Source: Thermoflavifilum aggregans (GTDB lineage: Bacteria; Bacteroidota; Bacteroidia; Chitinophagales; Chitinophagaceae). Taken from it: a stretch of 64,000 nucleotides of DNA. The notes below the pieces were generated by a model. That model did not search any database, was not told where the DNA came from, and saw only the letters and a program-made list of their open reading frames with translations. Within the stretch, counting starts at the first letter, position 1; each line of letters opens with the position of its first letter. Location of the stretch: positions 124,001 to 188,000 of the forward strand of contig NZ_PGFG01000001.1 in the NCBI RefSeq assembly GCF_002797735.1. Reading direction: 5' to 3'. Positions 8,687-18,407 of this stretch are shown here, in pieces. The translations under genes were made by a program, and so were the position numbers.

Positions 8687-10411
8687 CTATCCGGCATACA
8701 CCCTTTCCAGCTCAGCTTCCAGAAAGTTTGCAAGTGTACGGATATAGGCGGGTGAAAAATCAAAGGCGATGCCGGCCTCCTGGTACAGTTCAGGCAGCGG
8801 GCGGGTATTGCCAAGGCGCAGTGCTTGTTTATATTGCAAAACAGTTTGTTTGGAATCATGGGTAAAAGCGCGCCAGAGTGCCACCGCACCCAGTTGGGCA
8901 ATACCGTATTCGATATAGTAAAAGGGTACTTCAAACAAATGCAATTGTTTCTGCCAGCTCACGGCCCGGTAATGTTCCCAGCCCGTCCAGTCGACCTGCC
9001 CGGTAGAAAACCGGTTCAGCACGTAGATCCAGGCTTGGCGACGTTCTTCGGGGGTATGATTGGGGTGGGTATAGATCCAATGCTGAAAGGCATCAATGGT
9101 TGCAATCCAGGGAAGCAGAGTGATGATCCGTTCCAGTTGCTGGCGGCGTGCACGGTTGACATCTTCGGGCTGGTGAAAATACACATCCCAGGCGTGCATG
9201 GAAAACAGCTCCATGCTCATGCTGGCCAGCTCAGCCACTTCCATGGGGTATTCCTTAAAGGCCTGCAGGGGCAGCTCATGTGTAAGCACAGCATGCACGG
9301 CATGGCCTGTTTCATGGATCAGCGTTACCACATCCTGCCACTGGCCGGAAGCATTCATAAAAATAAATGGCAGACCGGTTTCAGCTAGGCTGCAGTTGAA
9401 TCCGCCCGGAGCCTTGTTTTTTCGGCTTTCCAGATCCAGCCGGCCTGCCTGCTGCATGGTATACAATACGCCACTAAACGATTCATCCACCTGGTCGAGG
9501 CATTGCAGGGTCCTGGCAATCAGCTCATCCGTGGTTTCAAAAGGATGTAAGGCATCCATGCCGGGCGGTGTGGCATCCACATCCCAGGGTCGCAATACCG
9601 GAAGACCCAGTTCCTGCCGTTTTTTCTCCTGGATGTGGGCTACCAGTGGTAACAGATGTTTTTCCACGGCTTCATGAAAAGCTTCGCAGTCGGCAGGGGT
9701 ATAATCAAAACGGTTAAGTTCGCGGAAACGATAGGAGCGATAATCCGGAAATCCTGCTTGGATGGCCAGGCGATGGCGTTTTTCAATCAGCTGGTCAAAC
9801 AGCTCATCGAGAGAGTCCGTGATTCCAAGCCGGGCCTGGGCAATCTTTACAAAAGCCTCCTCCCGCAGCTTTCTGTCACTGTGTTCCAGCAGGCGGGCAG
9901 CCTGTGGCAGGGTGAGCTCCTGTCCCTGCAGTTCTACCGTGAGGGAACCGGTATATTGCCCGTATTTCCGCTGCAGCATGGCCAGCTCCGTCTGCAAGGG
10001 AATATTTTCAGGCCGGAACAAGGCGATGGCATTGCGCGTTTGTCTTAAAAACGGCCCGAACATTCGTTTATCCAGCTGATCCACAAACGGACAGTTGACC
10101 AGCTTTTGCCGGAAACGCTGGGCATATTCCTGCAATACGGGAGCAATTTCCTGGTAAAACTGCCGGTAGGCTTCTTCATATTCATGGTTAGCTGTATCCT
10201 GGCTGACGCGGATCTGCCGCCAACTGATGTCTTCATCTACAGCTGCTTCCAGTTCGCTCAGGTCATAGAGCCATTGCATCAGCGCATCTAGGCTGCCCAA
10301 AGCACGGGTTTCCAGTTCCTGCAGATAAGGCTGGATAGTGCTAAGCGTAGTCAATTGGAAATCTTTCGGCAGGTAATGCCGAGCATGGGGTGTAAGCTCT
10401 ACGGGTTTCAT
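8687..10411 (-). CDS. M3 family oligoendopeptidase
   Basis: A 574-residue zinc oligopeptidase of the M3 (PepF/thimet) family, expected in the cytoplasm and acting on short peptides. The zinc site HETGH is at about residues 366-370, with the third ligand expected in the following helix (MEVAELASMSMELFS, Glu). No signal peptide is seen. The start is the ATG at 10411, five bases after the stop of the DUF5606 gene, so the two form an operon. Confidence 0.93.
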   Translation of the reverse strand: MKPVELTPHARHYLPKDFQLTTLSTIQPYLQELETRALGSLDALMQWLYDLSELEAAVDEDISWRQIRVSQDTANHEYEEAYRQFYQEIAPVLQEYAQRFRQKLVNCPFVDQLDKRMFGPFLRQTRNAIALFRPENIPLQTELAMLQRKYGQYTGSLTVELQGQELTLPQAARLLEHSDRKLREEAFVKIAQARLGITDSLDELFDQLIEKRHRLAIQAGFPDYRSYRFRELNRFDYTPADCEAFHEAVEKHLLPLVAHIQEKKRQELGLPVLRPWDVDATPPGMDALHPFETTDELIARTLQCLDQVDESFSGVLYTMQQAGRLDLESRKNKAPGGFNCSLAETGLPFIFMNASGQWQDVVTLIHETGHAVHAVLTHELPLQAFKEYPMEVAELASMSMELFSMHAWDVYFHQPEDVNRARRQQLERIITLLPWIATIDAFQHWIYTHPNHTPEERRQAWIYVLNRFSTGQVDWTGWEHYRAVSWQKQLHLFEVPFYYIEYGIAQLGAVALWRAFTHDSKQTVLQYKQALRLGNTRPLPELYQEAGIAFDFSPAYIRTLANFLEAELERVYAG

Positions 10412-10416
10412 CCGGA

Positions 10417-10938
10417 TCAGGATTCTTTTTTCTTGCGGGAACGGGAAGTTTTGCGTGGAGTTTTTTCTTCTTCAGCGGTGGGTTCCGGCTGTTCAGCAGC
10501 CGGAGCCAGTTCAGCTTCCTGTGCAGCTTCTGCCTGAGCAGGTTCCGTATCAAACTGCAGCAGGCCATGGGCTTTCAACTGGGCATACCAGCGCACCATT
10601 TTTTTCAAGTCACTGAAATACACCCGATCGTCATCTAGCTCGGGGAAAACCTGATCAAAATAGTTGCGAAGGGATTTTTCATCCGTCTTCGATCCGTCCG
10701 GTACCGGATGTTTGTCTTCATGCTGCTGCATGGCCTTGAACACATCCTGCAGGGGCACATTCGCACCTGTCGTAAAAACTTCAATGGTTTCAATGGGCGT
10801 GAACCGGTGCTGTCGCGCCGACACAAAACGGGTAGTACGATCTTCCAGGGAACGCACAATACCACCTTCTGCCTTGCTGGAAACCATTTCATACAAACCG
10901 GGCAGGCCACTGATGGAAACAATATCCTTGTATGCCAT
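10417..10938 (-). CDS. DUF5606 domain protein
   Basis: A 173-residue soluble protein. Residues 1-135 match the DUF5606 family of Bacteroidota (start MAYKDIVSISGLPGLYE; later RFVSARQHRFTPIETIEVFT and a conserved FSDLKKMVRWY segment). The C-terminus is low-complexity, Ala/Glu-rich, then basic (RKTSRSRKKK), suggesting nucleic acid or ribosome contact, but no function is established. A promoter with both elements lies 42 bases upstream, and the M3 peptidase follows in the same operon. Confidence 0.85.
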   Translation of the reverse strand: MAYKDIVSISGLPGLYEMVSSKAEGGIVRSLEDRTTRFVSARQHRFTPIETIEVFTTGANVPLQDVFKAMQQHEDKHPVPDGSKTDEKSLRNYFDQVFPELDDDRVYFSDLKKMVRWYAQLKAHGLLQFDTEPAQAEAAQEAELAPAAEQPEPTAEEEKTPRKTSRSRKKKES

Positions 10939-10980
10939 TTTCTAACGATTTATGAATACGGAACGTTCACACTACCCTTG

Positions 10981-11011
10981 CAAAAGTAGCACTACCCGGA
11001 TAACCCGCCAA
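10981..11011 (-). promoter_or_regulatory. Two-element promoter for DUF5606-peptidase operon
   Basis: The minus strand carries TTG (11011-11009), a 20-base spacer and TACTTTTG (10988-10981). This matches the Bacteroidota TTTG/TAnnTTTG pattern with near-ideal spacing. The predicted leader is about 38 bases. Confidence 0.6.
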
Positions 11012-11061
11012 GCTACTGTCAGAAAAAATTGGAATCTGTTCCGAAAACCGACCCGCAGGAG

Positions 11062-11088
11062 AAAAAGCAAGCAGCAGAGCCTTGCTTT
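11062..11088 (-). terminator. Rho-independent terminator after the Cys-rich lipoprotein gene
   Basis: The minus strand has a perfect 8-bp stem (AAAGCAAG / CTTGCTTT) with a 9-base loop running into a T-rich tract. It overlaps the stop codon at 11087-11089 and isolates this gene from the DUF5606 operon. Confidence 0.6.
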
Positions 11089-11929
11089 AGTTGCTGGACA
11101 GTTGTTGCTGATCTATATGCATGCGGCAGGAAGTGCAGCCGCCTTTTTTACACATTTTATAGCCCAATCCACTTTCCGGTGTACAATCCGTATTTCCTTC
11201 ATCACAATGGCAATACCAAGACGAGGCGTCGATTAACTGATCGACAGATACATCCGAACGCAGTTGACCACTTTTGGGTACCAGATAGGTAACCAGGCAC
11301 CCAAACAAATTGACAGCCACCTCCCGGTATGCAGACCGACGGGAAAAATCAGGTTGAGGCTGTCCATAATTTTGGATATTAAATTGCTCCATCGCCTGGC
11401 GTACTGCCGGAATGTCAAATAACCCATTCGGTGGGTCGAATAAAGAATGGATTTCCTGCGTATCTTTCACAAAATGAATACCTTGTTTCAGGTCCACAAA
11501 TCCATAACCTTCCAGACCCGACAGGCTGCTGCTGTGTCCCGTGCAGCTGATGGTGCCAGGCTCACACTGGCTGCATCCGAAATGCCCACGGATATAAAAC
11601 ACATCACATCCCTGTGTACACGCACCCGTACAGGTATAGTCTGTCTCGGTAAGCATCCGGATCTGACCAGTGGAATCGGTTCCCACCAAATATATCCCTT
11701 TAGGGAAATGAAAGCGTACCGTGGATCCGCCATTCAGGATTTCGGTAGTGGTTTGATCGGGTAAACGCAATTCCCCCAGATAGGCTCCATATAGGACTTG
11801 AGGAATACTTTTGGTATCGAGGCTGGGGGTCTGATTCTGCTGGGCTCCTTTATGACATCCGGAGAAAATGAGTCCGGCAAAAAGAGGTATACACACGTAA
11901 GGGAAAAAGGAAGATTTTAAAGTTTTCAT
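11087..11929 (-). CDS. Cysteine-rich lipoprotein of unknown function
   Basis: A 280-residue protein with a lipoprotein signal peptide; the lipobox is FSGC with Cys25. Past the lipid Cys there are 13 further cysteines, mostly in two clusters: about residues 99-130 (CTGACTQGC ... CSQCEPGTISC) and about 240-272 (WYCHC ... C ... MCKKGGCTSC). Between them is a stretch of about 80 residues with only one. In the oxidising periplasm these could form disulfides or bind metal; neither can be decided. I recognise no family. It has its own terminator and an AT-rich upstream region shared with the divergent uvrB. Confidence 0.7.
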   Translation of the reverse strand: MKTLKSSFFPYVCIPLFAGLIFSGCHKGAQQNQTPSLDTKSIPQVLYGAYLGELRLPDQTTTEILNGGSTVRFHFPKGIYLVGTDSTGQIRMLTETDYTCTGACTQGCDVFYIRGHFGCSQCEPGTISCTGHSSSLSGLEGYGFVDLKQGIHFVKDTQEIHSLFDPPNGLFDIPAVRQAMEQFNIQNYGQPQPDFSRRSAYREVAVNLFGCLVTYLVPKSGQLRSDVSVDQLIDASSWYCHCDEGNTDCTPESGLGYKMCKKGGCTSCRMHIDQQQLSSN

Positions 11930-12066
11930 GACAGTAGATTTTAAATTATTAAAATGGCTAACTATACTAATTTAACTCATTTAAAATTTTTTAACAAAAA
12001 AATTAGTTAAAAGGGTCGCTATTTTTTTACTTACCTGTGTTTTTCAGAATCCATAATTTTACACAT

Positions 12067-14100
12067 ATGCCATTCAAACTGGTATCCCTGTATCCGCCAG
12101 CCGGTGATCAGCCGGAAGCCATCGCACAGCTGACAGAAGGTATTCTCCGGGGCGAAAAGTTTCAAACCTTACTGGGAGTAACCGGCTCTGGCAAAACCTT
12201 TACCATTGCCAATGTCATCCAGAACGTGCAAAAGCCCACCCTGGTGCTCACGCACAACAAAACCCTGGTAGCCCAGCTGTATGGGGAATTCCGACAGTTT
12301 TTCCCCGAAAATGCCGTTGAATACTTTGTTTCCTATTACGATTACTACCAGCCCGAAGCTTATATTCCGGTTACCGATACCTATATTGAAAAAGACCTGT
12401 CTATCAACGAAGAGCTGGATAAGCTCCGGCTGAAAGCTACTTCCAGCCTGCTGTCCGGCCGACGCGACATCATTGTGGTGGCCAGTGTAAGCTGCATTTA
12501 CGGCATTGGCAACCCGGCAGAATATGAAAGAAGCATTACCCGCATCCACAGGGGGCAACAAATCAGCCGGAGCGCCTTCCTGCGCTCTTTGGTAGAGGCC
12601 TTGTATAACCGCACCACGGCTGATTTTACCCGGGGTTCGTTTCGTGTGAAAGGAGATACCATAGAAGTCTATCCGCCCTATGCCGATTTCGGTCTGCGGA
12701 TTATTTTCTTCGGAGATGAAATAGAAAGTATCGAACAATTTGACCTGCAAACCGGCAAACGCCTGCTGGAAATGGAGGATGCAGCTATCTTCCCCGCTAA
12801 TCTCTATTTGGCTCCGCGGGATCAGTTCCAACAAATCCTCCAGGAAATCCAGGATGAGCTGGCTGCTCAGGTGGATTATTTCCGGTCTCAGGGAAAATAT
12901 CTAGAAGCCCAGCGCCTCCAGGAAAGGGTTAATTACGACCTGGAAATGATCCGGGAATTAGGTTACTGCAATGGCATAGAAAACTACTCCCGCTTTTTTG
13001 ATCGCCGTGCGCCCGGCACCCGTCCTTTCTGCCTGCTGGACTATTTCCCGAAAGATTATCTGATGGTGATTGATGAAAGCCACGTGACCATCCCGCAGGT
13101 AGCCGGTATGTATGGGGGTGACCGCTCACGCAAGCTCACATTGGTGGAATATGGATTCCGCCTGCCATCGGCACTGGATAACCGCCCGCTCAACTTCCAG
13201 GAATTCGAAAGCCTCCTGAATCAGGTCATCTTCATGAGTGCTACTCCCGGTGAATATGAACTGGAAAAATGTGAAGGGGTGGTGGTGGAACAGGTGGTCC
13301 GTCCAACGGGATTGTTGGATCCTCCCATTGAAGTGCGACCCAGCCAGAACCAGATTGATGAACTGCTGGATGAAATTGATAAGCGCGTAAAAAAAGGCGA
13401 ACGCGTCCTGGTAGCCACGCTTAGCAAACGTATGGCCGAAGAGCTGGATACCTATCTCAAGCGGCTCCAAATCCGGTCTAAATATATCCACAGTGAAATT
13501 GATACCTTAGAACGAGTGGAAATCCTCCGGGAACTGCGCCTGGGGAAAGTGGATGTAATTGTGGGCGTGAATTTGTTGCGGGAAGGGCTTGACCTGCCCG
13601 AGGTTTCCCTGGTAGCTATCCTGGATGCCGATAAAGAAGGCTTTCTGCGCAACCAGACCTCCCTGACCCAGACAGCTGGCCGTGCAGCACGTAATGTGAA
13701 TGGGCTGGTGATTTTCTATGCCGATACCATCACGGAAAGCATGCAGAAAACCATTGACGAAACCAATCGCCGCCGGGAAAAGCAAATCCGCTACAACCAG
13801 CAACATGGCATCACCCCCCGGGGCATTCAGAAATCCGTGCGCCAGATTTTGGAACAAACCTCTGTACTGGACATCCGCGAAGGCGAAATGCCTGCTGATA
13901 CAGATTCTCCTGAACAACTTCCCCTTCAGGCCGTCGCCGAACCTGAGGCAGAATATCTCTCACCTGCCGAGCTAGAAAAACGCATCCGCACCCTTAAAAA
14001 AGCCATGGAAAAGGCCGCACGTGAACTGGATTTTATGGAAGCCGCCCGGCTGCGGGACCAGCTTTTTGCCCTCCAGCAAAAACAAAACGCTCGCAAATAA
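12067..14100 (+). CDS. uvrB: Excinuclease ABC subunit B
   Basis: UvrB, 677 residues, the damage-verifying helicase-like subunit of nucleotide excision repair. Walker A GVTGSGKT is near residues 38-45, the beta-hairpin YYDYYQPEAYIP near 92-103, helicase motif VI (QTAGRAARN) near 540, and a C-terminal UVR motif (EKRIRTLKKAMEKAA...) near 635-670 for UvrA/UvrC contact. The ATG at 12067 gives the usual MPFKLVS start; an upstream in-frame ATG at 12037 would add ten atypical residues. uvrA and uvrC are not in the window. Confidence 0.97.
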   Translation: MPFKLVSLYPPAGDQPEAIAQLTEGILRGEKFQTLLGVTGSGKTFTIANVIQNVQKPTLVLTHNKTLVAQLYGEFRQFFPENAVEYFVSYYDYYQPEAYIPVTDTYIEKDLSINEELDKLRLKATSSLLSGRRDIIVVASVSCIYGIGNPAEYERSITRIHRGQQISRSAFLRSLVEALYNRTTADFTRGSFRVKGDTIEVYPPYADFGLRIIFFGDEIESIEQFDLQTGKRLLEMEDAAIFPANLYLAPRDQFQQILQEIQDELAAQVDYFRSQGKYLEAQRLQERVNYDLEMIRELGYCNGIENYSRFFDRRAPGTRPFCLLDYFPKDYLMVIDESHVTIPQVAGMYGGDRSRKLTLVEYGFRLPSALDNRPLNFQEFESLLNQVIFMSATPGEYELEKCEGVVVEQVVRPTGLLDPPIEVRPSQNQIDELLDEIDKRVKKGERVLVATLSKRMAEELDTYLKRLQIRSKYIHSEIDTLERVEILRELRLGKVDVIVGVNLLREGLDLPEVSLVAILDADKEGFLRNQTSLTQTAGRAARNVNGLVIFYADTITESMQKTIDETNRRREKQIRYNQQHGITPRGIQKSVRQILEQTSVLDIREGEMPADTDSPEQLPLQAVAEPEAEYLSPAELEKRIRTLKKAMEKAARELDFMEAARLRDQLFALQQKQNARK

Positions 14101-14193
14101 TCTTCATCTTTTGTTCATCCTACCCACCAAGCTGCTTTTGAATTAAGCCTCTTTTTAATAAAACATTATTAAAAAAAATATGTGACATTTCAA

Positions 14194-14224
14194 TTGAATA
14201 AAAAAGAAATTAAAAATATTTTTG
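14194..14224 (+). promoter_or_regulatory. Two-element promoter for the first amt gene
   Basis: TTG (14194-14196), a 20-base spacer and TATTTTTG (14217-14224) match the Bacteroidota promoter consensus. The -7 element overlaps the upstream ATG at 14222, so that codon would not be transcribed; this supports the start at 14273. The rest of 14101-14193 is AT-rich with no gene. Confidence 0.65.
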
Positions 14225-14272
14225 CGCATACAAATTCAAATTTATCTTTCTTTAATTCAAAAACGTGCAGGT

Positions 14273-15682
14273 ATGCTGGAATACGCAGAAAAAATAGCAT
14301 CCCCGACCCGGAAAAGAGAACCTATCGCAAGTGCCCGGGGACACGAACACAGCGGACTTGCAGCCGCTATGCCCTTCCTGGTATTGGGAGCAATTGCCAT
14401 TGTAGGGATTTTTATTCCTGTTGTTGCCGATTTTCCCGGACAATCGGCCTATAACGTGGCTGATATTGTATGGATGCTGATTGCCTCCGCGCTGGTATTG
14501 CTGATGACGCCCGGGTTGTCCTTTTTTTACGGTGGCATGGTAAGCAAGAAAAATGTGATCTCCACCATGTTGCAAAGTTTTATTGCCACAGGACTGATGA
14601 GTGTGCTTTGGGTGGTATGCGGATTTAGCCTGGCTTTTGGTACCAGCTGGCATGGCCTGATTGGCAATCCGTTGAGCTTTGCTTTCTTTCATGGTATCAA
14701 TGGGCATGCACCAACATTGGGAGTCAATGGTCAGATTGTGCTTACCATTCCGCTATTGCTTTATGCACTGTTTCAGATGAAGTTTGCCATCATTACACCG
14801 GCTTTGGTAGTAGGTGCTACAGCTGAGCGGATTCGGTTTACAGCCTACGTGTTGTTCATGATCCTATTCAGTTTGTTTGTATATGCACCTCTGGCACATT
14901 GGACCTGGCATCCTGACGGAATTTTGTACAAAATGGGAGTGCTAGATTTTGCCGGTGGCACGGTTGTGCATATCTCTGCAGGTTGTGCGGCTCTGGCGGG
15001 GGCCTTGGTGTTAAAACCCAGAAAAGTACATCAATATGGCGAGCCCACCAAGCCCGCCCGGATCACTTATGTGCTCCTGGGCACGGGGCTGCTTTGGTTT
15101 GGCTGGTTTGGATTCAATGCCGGTTCAGCCCTCACAGCCAGTCCGCTGGCCGTTAGTGCATTTGCCACGACCAATACGGCTTCAGCTGCTGCCGGTCTGG
15201 CCTGGATATTTTTCGATGCCCTAAGAGGAAGAAAGCCTTCGGCACTGGGATTCTGCATCGGCGCTGTGGTAGGTTTGGTGGCCATCACCCCTGCAGCTGG
15301 TTTTGTGGGTATCCCGCAGAGTATTTTCATTGGATTTGCAGCTGCTGTGATTTCCAACCTGGCCGTTCACTGGAAAAGCAAAACCTCTATTGACGATACC
15401 CTTGATGTATTTCCCTGCCATGGCATCGGGGGCATGGTGGGCATGCTGCTTACCGGCGTATTTGCCAGCAAACAAATCAATCCCGCCGGCAACGATGGAC
15501 TCTGGTATGGCGGCACATCCTTCTTCCTTCATCAGGTGTTAGGCATGTGCATAGCCGTCGCATACGCCTTTTCTGTCTCCTGGGTTCTGTTCAAATTGAT
15601 TAACTGGCTATATCCGCTCAGGGTCAGGGATGAAGACGAAGAAATTGGTCTGGACATTAGCCAGCACGATGAGAGTTTATAA
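14273..15682 (+). CDS. amt: Ammonium transporter (Amt family), first copy
   Basis: A 469-residue Amt channel with about eleven or twelve helices in the inner membrane. The pore histidines are in FAGGTVVHISAG and FPCHGIGGM; the FYGGMVSKKNV segment and the GLLWFGWFGFNAGS block are family hallmarks. The cytoplasmic tail (DEDEEIGLDISQHDESL) contains the EEIGLD pattern that GlnK proteins contact. No glnK/glnB gene is adjacent. The ATG at 14273 is chosen because the promoter -7 element overlaps the earlier ATG. It ends at a clear terminator. It differs from the second amt at 43850-45460, which carries an extra signal-like N-terminus. Confidence 0.94.
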   Translation: MLEYAEKIASPTRKREPIASARGHEHSGLAAAMPFLVLGAIAIVGIFIPVVADFPGQSAYNVADIVWMLIASALVLLMTPGLSFFYGGMVSKKNVISTMLQSFIATGLMSVLWVVCGFSLAFGTSWHGLIGNPLSFAFFHGINGHAPTLGVNGQIVLTIPLLLYALFQMKFAIITPALVVGATAERIRFTAYVLFMILFSLFVYAPLAHWTWHPDGILYKMGVLDFAGGTVVHISAGCAALAGALVLKPRKVHQYGEPTKPARITYVLLGTGLLWFGWFGFNAGSALTASPLAVSAFATTNTASAAAGLAWIFFDALRGRKPSALGFCIGAVVGLVAITPAAGFVGIPQSIFIGFAAAVISNLAVHWKSKTSIDDTLDVFPCHGIGGMVGMLLTGVFASKQINPAGNDGLWYGGTSFFLHQVLGMCIAVAYAFSVSWVLFKLINWLYPLRVRDEDEEIGLDISQHDESL

Positions 15683-15712
15683 AATCCGGCTTTTTCAAAG
15701 CCTTGAAATTCT

Positions 15713-15740
15713 ATCCCGGCTGATTGCCGGGATTTTTATT
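15713..15740 (+). terminator. Rho-independent terminator after amt
   Basis: A perfect 8-bp stem ATCCCGGC / GCCGGGAT with a 5-base loop is followed by TTTTATT, 30 bases after the amt stop. Confidence 0.85.
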
Positions 15741-15777
15741 TCCAGGAGGGAAAGAAATATGTGTTTGAAAGCCTGAG

Positions 15778-15850
<73 letters not shown>

Positions 15851-15902
15851 TTTCCGTAAAGCTATCTGCCAGTAGGGCAGACCCGCTTGCAATTGGTGGC
15901 CG

Positions 15903-15932
15903 CAAAAATAAGGATTTTCCTTTCCGTGCCAA
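15903..15932 (-). promoter_or_regulatory. Promoter for tRNA-Phe
   Basis: On the minus strand TTG (15932-15930), a 19-base spacer and TATTTTTG (15910-15903) match the Bacteroidota consensus. The leader to the mature tRNA 5' end would be about 46 bases. Confidence 0.6.
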
Positions 15933-15948
15933 GAACTATCCCAAATTT

Positions 15949-18252
15949 TTAATTCCCATATTCACTCAAGAACTTAATCCGCATGAGTTTAAGCTGCTCC
16001 ACTGTATAGTCGCCATCACTCAGCGCTTCGCGGGCAGCCTCCAGGCTGGAGGTCTCGCAATGTTTGAAATACTCCATGATCTCTTCCTTGGCGTACTCGT
16101 CCAGTTCCTCGTCAATGCAATAATCCACATTCAGCCGGGTACCGCTGGCCACAATGGTTTCCATTTCATCCAGCAACTGCGACAGGGTCAGATCCCGCGA
16201 GCGGGCAATGGTTTCCAGCGGAATCTTTTTATCAATATTCTGGATAATGAAAACCTTCAGCCCGCTTTTGTTCACCACACTTTTCATCACAAAATCATCG
16301 GGCTTCTCGATATCATGCTCCTCCACATATTTCTGAATCATTTCCACAAAGGGCTTTCCGAACTTCATGGCCTTGCCCTTGCTGACACCCTGAATGCGCT
16401 CCAGCTCTTCAAGCGTAGTGGGATATTGGGTGGCCATATCTTCGAGGGAGGTTTCCAGAAAAACCACAAAAGGCGGAAGACCTTTTTCTTTGGCCACTTT
16501 TTTTCTTAAATCCTTCAACATTTCAAACAACACGGGATCTACCGCACCGGCGCCAGGGCCTGTAGGCGCATCGTCCTCATCACCCTCATCTTCATCAAAC
16601 TGATGGTTAAGGGAAAAATAAATGGGATAAGGGTGCGACAGGAATTGCCTGCCTTTTTCCGTAATCTTCAACAGGCCATATTCTTCGATATCTTTCTCAA
16701 TCAAGCCTTCCAGCATCATCTGGCGGATGAGGGAATTCCAGAAATGCGCATCGTGTTCTTTTCCGCTGCCGAATTCAGCAAGCTCATCATGCCGGTAGGT
16801 AGTGATCTGGGGGATTGCCTTCCCACAGATGACATCGACGAGGTATTCGATACCAAATCTTTCGTTTAATGCCTGAATGGTACGCAATACAATGGCTACC
16901 CGGTTTTTGACTTCAATTTTTTCTTTTGGATTCAGGCAATTATCACAATGTCCGCAGTTTTCCTCTTCGAATTGTTCTCCGAAATAGTGCAGGATAAATT
17001 TTCTTCGGCACACGGCACTTTCTGCATAGGCGACCATTTCGTTGATCAGCTGGGCGCCCATTTCTCTTTCACTGAGGGGCTTGTCGCGCATCAGTTGTTC
17101 CAGCTTGTGTACATCCCGGTGGGAATAAAAACAAATGCATTTGCCTTCCAGTCCATCACGCCCGGCCCGACCTGTTTCCTGATAATAGTTTTCGAGGCTT
17201 TTGGGAATATTGTAATGAATCACATATCGGATATCGGGCTTGTCAATGCCCATGCCAAAAGCAATGGTAGCCACAATAACTTCCACCTCTTCCATCAAGA
17301 ACATATCCTGTCGTTGGGTGCGGGTTGCCGCATCGAGTCCGGCGTGATAGGCCACAGCTCTGATGCCGTTGGCCACCAGCATATCGGCAATCTCTTCCGT
17401 AGTTTTGCGGTTGAGGGTATAAATGATCCCACTTTTGCCCCGGTGCTGCATGATGAAGCGGACAATTTCCTTCAGCGTCTGATCTTTTTTGCGCTTGGGG
17501 CGGATTTCATAATACAGGTTCGGCCGGTTGAAGGAAGAGATGAAAATGTTGGGGTTTTTGAGTTCCAGGTTTTTCAGAATATCGCTCTGCACCTTGGGTG
17601 TAGCAGTGGCTGTAAGCGCAATAACGGGCAGCTGATCGTTGATGGCGTTGATCATTTCCCGCAGCCGTCGGTATTCCGGCCGGAAATCATGTCCCCATTC
17701 CGAGATACAATGGGCTTCATCCACCGCAAAAAACGAAATCTGCAGCTCCCGGAAAAAACTGAGGTTATCGGCCTTCGTCAAAGTTTCGGGAGCTACGTAG
17801 AGCATCTTAGTTTTGCCGGATGCAAGATCGGCCTTTACGCGCCTGATTTCGGTTTTGGAAAGGGTTGAATTCAGAAAATGTGCTACATGATCCTTGCTGC
17901 TGTAGGAGCGGATCAAATCCACCTGATTCTTCATCAGGGCAATAAGCGGTGACACAATAATGGCGCAGCCCGGACTGATCAGCGCCGGAAGCTGATAGCA
18001 AAGCGATTTGCCACCACCGGTGGGCATAATCACAAAAGTATCCCTGCCCGACAGAATGCTGCGAATGATTTTCTCCTGATTGCCCTTGAAGGAATCAAAG
18101 CCAAAATGGCGTTTCAGCTGAGCATGCAGATATTCGCCTGAGGTAATTTCCCGATCATCCTGATCGGGTGCGGCTGAGGTGGAAGATGGTTTGGAAAAAT
18201 CCTCTGGAACGGCTTCCTGCACGGCGTGAACTTTCACTGTTCTTTTACCCAT
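15949..18252 (-). CDS. recQ: ATP-dependent DNA helicase RecQ
   Basis: RecQ, 767 residues, a 3'-5' helicase for recombination and fork repair. Motif I TGGGKS is at about 78-83, DEAH at 178-181, and the RecQ zinc-binding cysteines lie in CRRKF...CGHCDNC near 420-450. An HRDC-like segment lies around 595-670. It is longer than the 610-residue Escherichia coli enzyme: residues about 675-767 add a helical, winged-helix-like tail ([17 protein letters not shown]...). The N-terminal 35 residues are polar and probably disordered. A 16-base palindrome lies 18 bases before the start. Confidence 0.95.
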   Translation of the reverse strand: MGKRTVKVHAVQEAVPEDFSKPSSTSAAPDQDDREITSGEYLHAQLKRHFGFDSFKGNQEKIIRSILSGRDTFVIMPTGGGKSLCYQLPALISPGCAIIVSPLIALMKNQVDLIRSYSSKDHVAHFLNSTLSKTEIRRVKADLASGKTKMLYVAPETLTKADNLSFFRELQISFFAVDEAHCISEWGHDFRPEYRRLREMINAINDQLPVIALTATATPKVQSDILKNLELKNPNIFISSFNRPNLYYEIRPKRKKDQTLKEIVRFIMQHRGKSGIIYTLNRKTTEEIADMLVANGIRAVAYHAGLDAATRTQRQDMFLMEEVEVIVATIAFGMGIDKPDIRYVIHYNIPKSLENYYQETGRAGRDGLEGKCICFYSHRDVHKLEQLMRDKPLSEREMGAQLINEMVAYAESAVCRRKFILHYFGEQFEEENCGHCDNCLNPKEKIEVKNRVAIVLRTIQALNERFGIEYLVDVICGKAIPQITTYRHDELAEFGSGKEHDAHFWNSLIRQMMLEGLIEKDIEEYGLLKITEKGRQFLSHPYPIYFSLNHQFDEDEGDEDDAPTGPGAGAVDPVLFEMLKDLRKKVAKEKGLPPFVVFLETSLEDMATQYPTTLEELERIQGVSKGKAMKFGKPFVEMIQKYVEEHDIEKPDDFVMKSVVNKSGLKVFIIQNIDKKIPLETIARSRDLTLSQLLDEMETIVASGTRLNVDYCIDEELDEYAKEEIMEYFKHCETSSLEAAREALSDGDYTVEQLKLMRIKFLSEYGN

Positions 18253-18269
18253 ATCCCTGTGAATTCGGA

Positions 18270-18285
18270 TATTCCTATAGGAATA
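18270..18285. repeat. 16-base perfect palindrome upstream of recQ
   Basis: TATTCCTATAGGAATA is perfectly self-complementary, 18-33 bases before the recQ start codon. It could be an operator. The 155-base gap between recQ and feoB otherwise shows nothing clear. Confidence 0.35.
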
Positions 18286-18407
18286 CCCAGAAACAAATTA
18301 TACTTTTTATTTATTTAAAAGCGCACACGAAATTACAGAAAACGGCTAAAATAGTCAAGCAACTGCCTGAAAGAATATCTGCGCAAAAGCATGTTGATTA
18401 AAAACTA

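Noticed and set aside
13080-13086. CACGTG in uvrB as a further parS site
   Set aside because: The flanking arms do not match the consensus; it encodes conserved UvrB residues. The CACGTG-type cores near 14018, 32440 and 47532 fail for the same reason.
16948-17868. 306-codon plus-strand frame
   Set aside because: It lies antisense inside recQ, whose motifs are all on the other strand.
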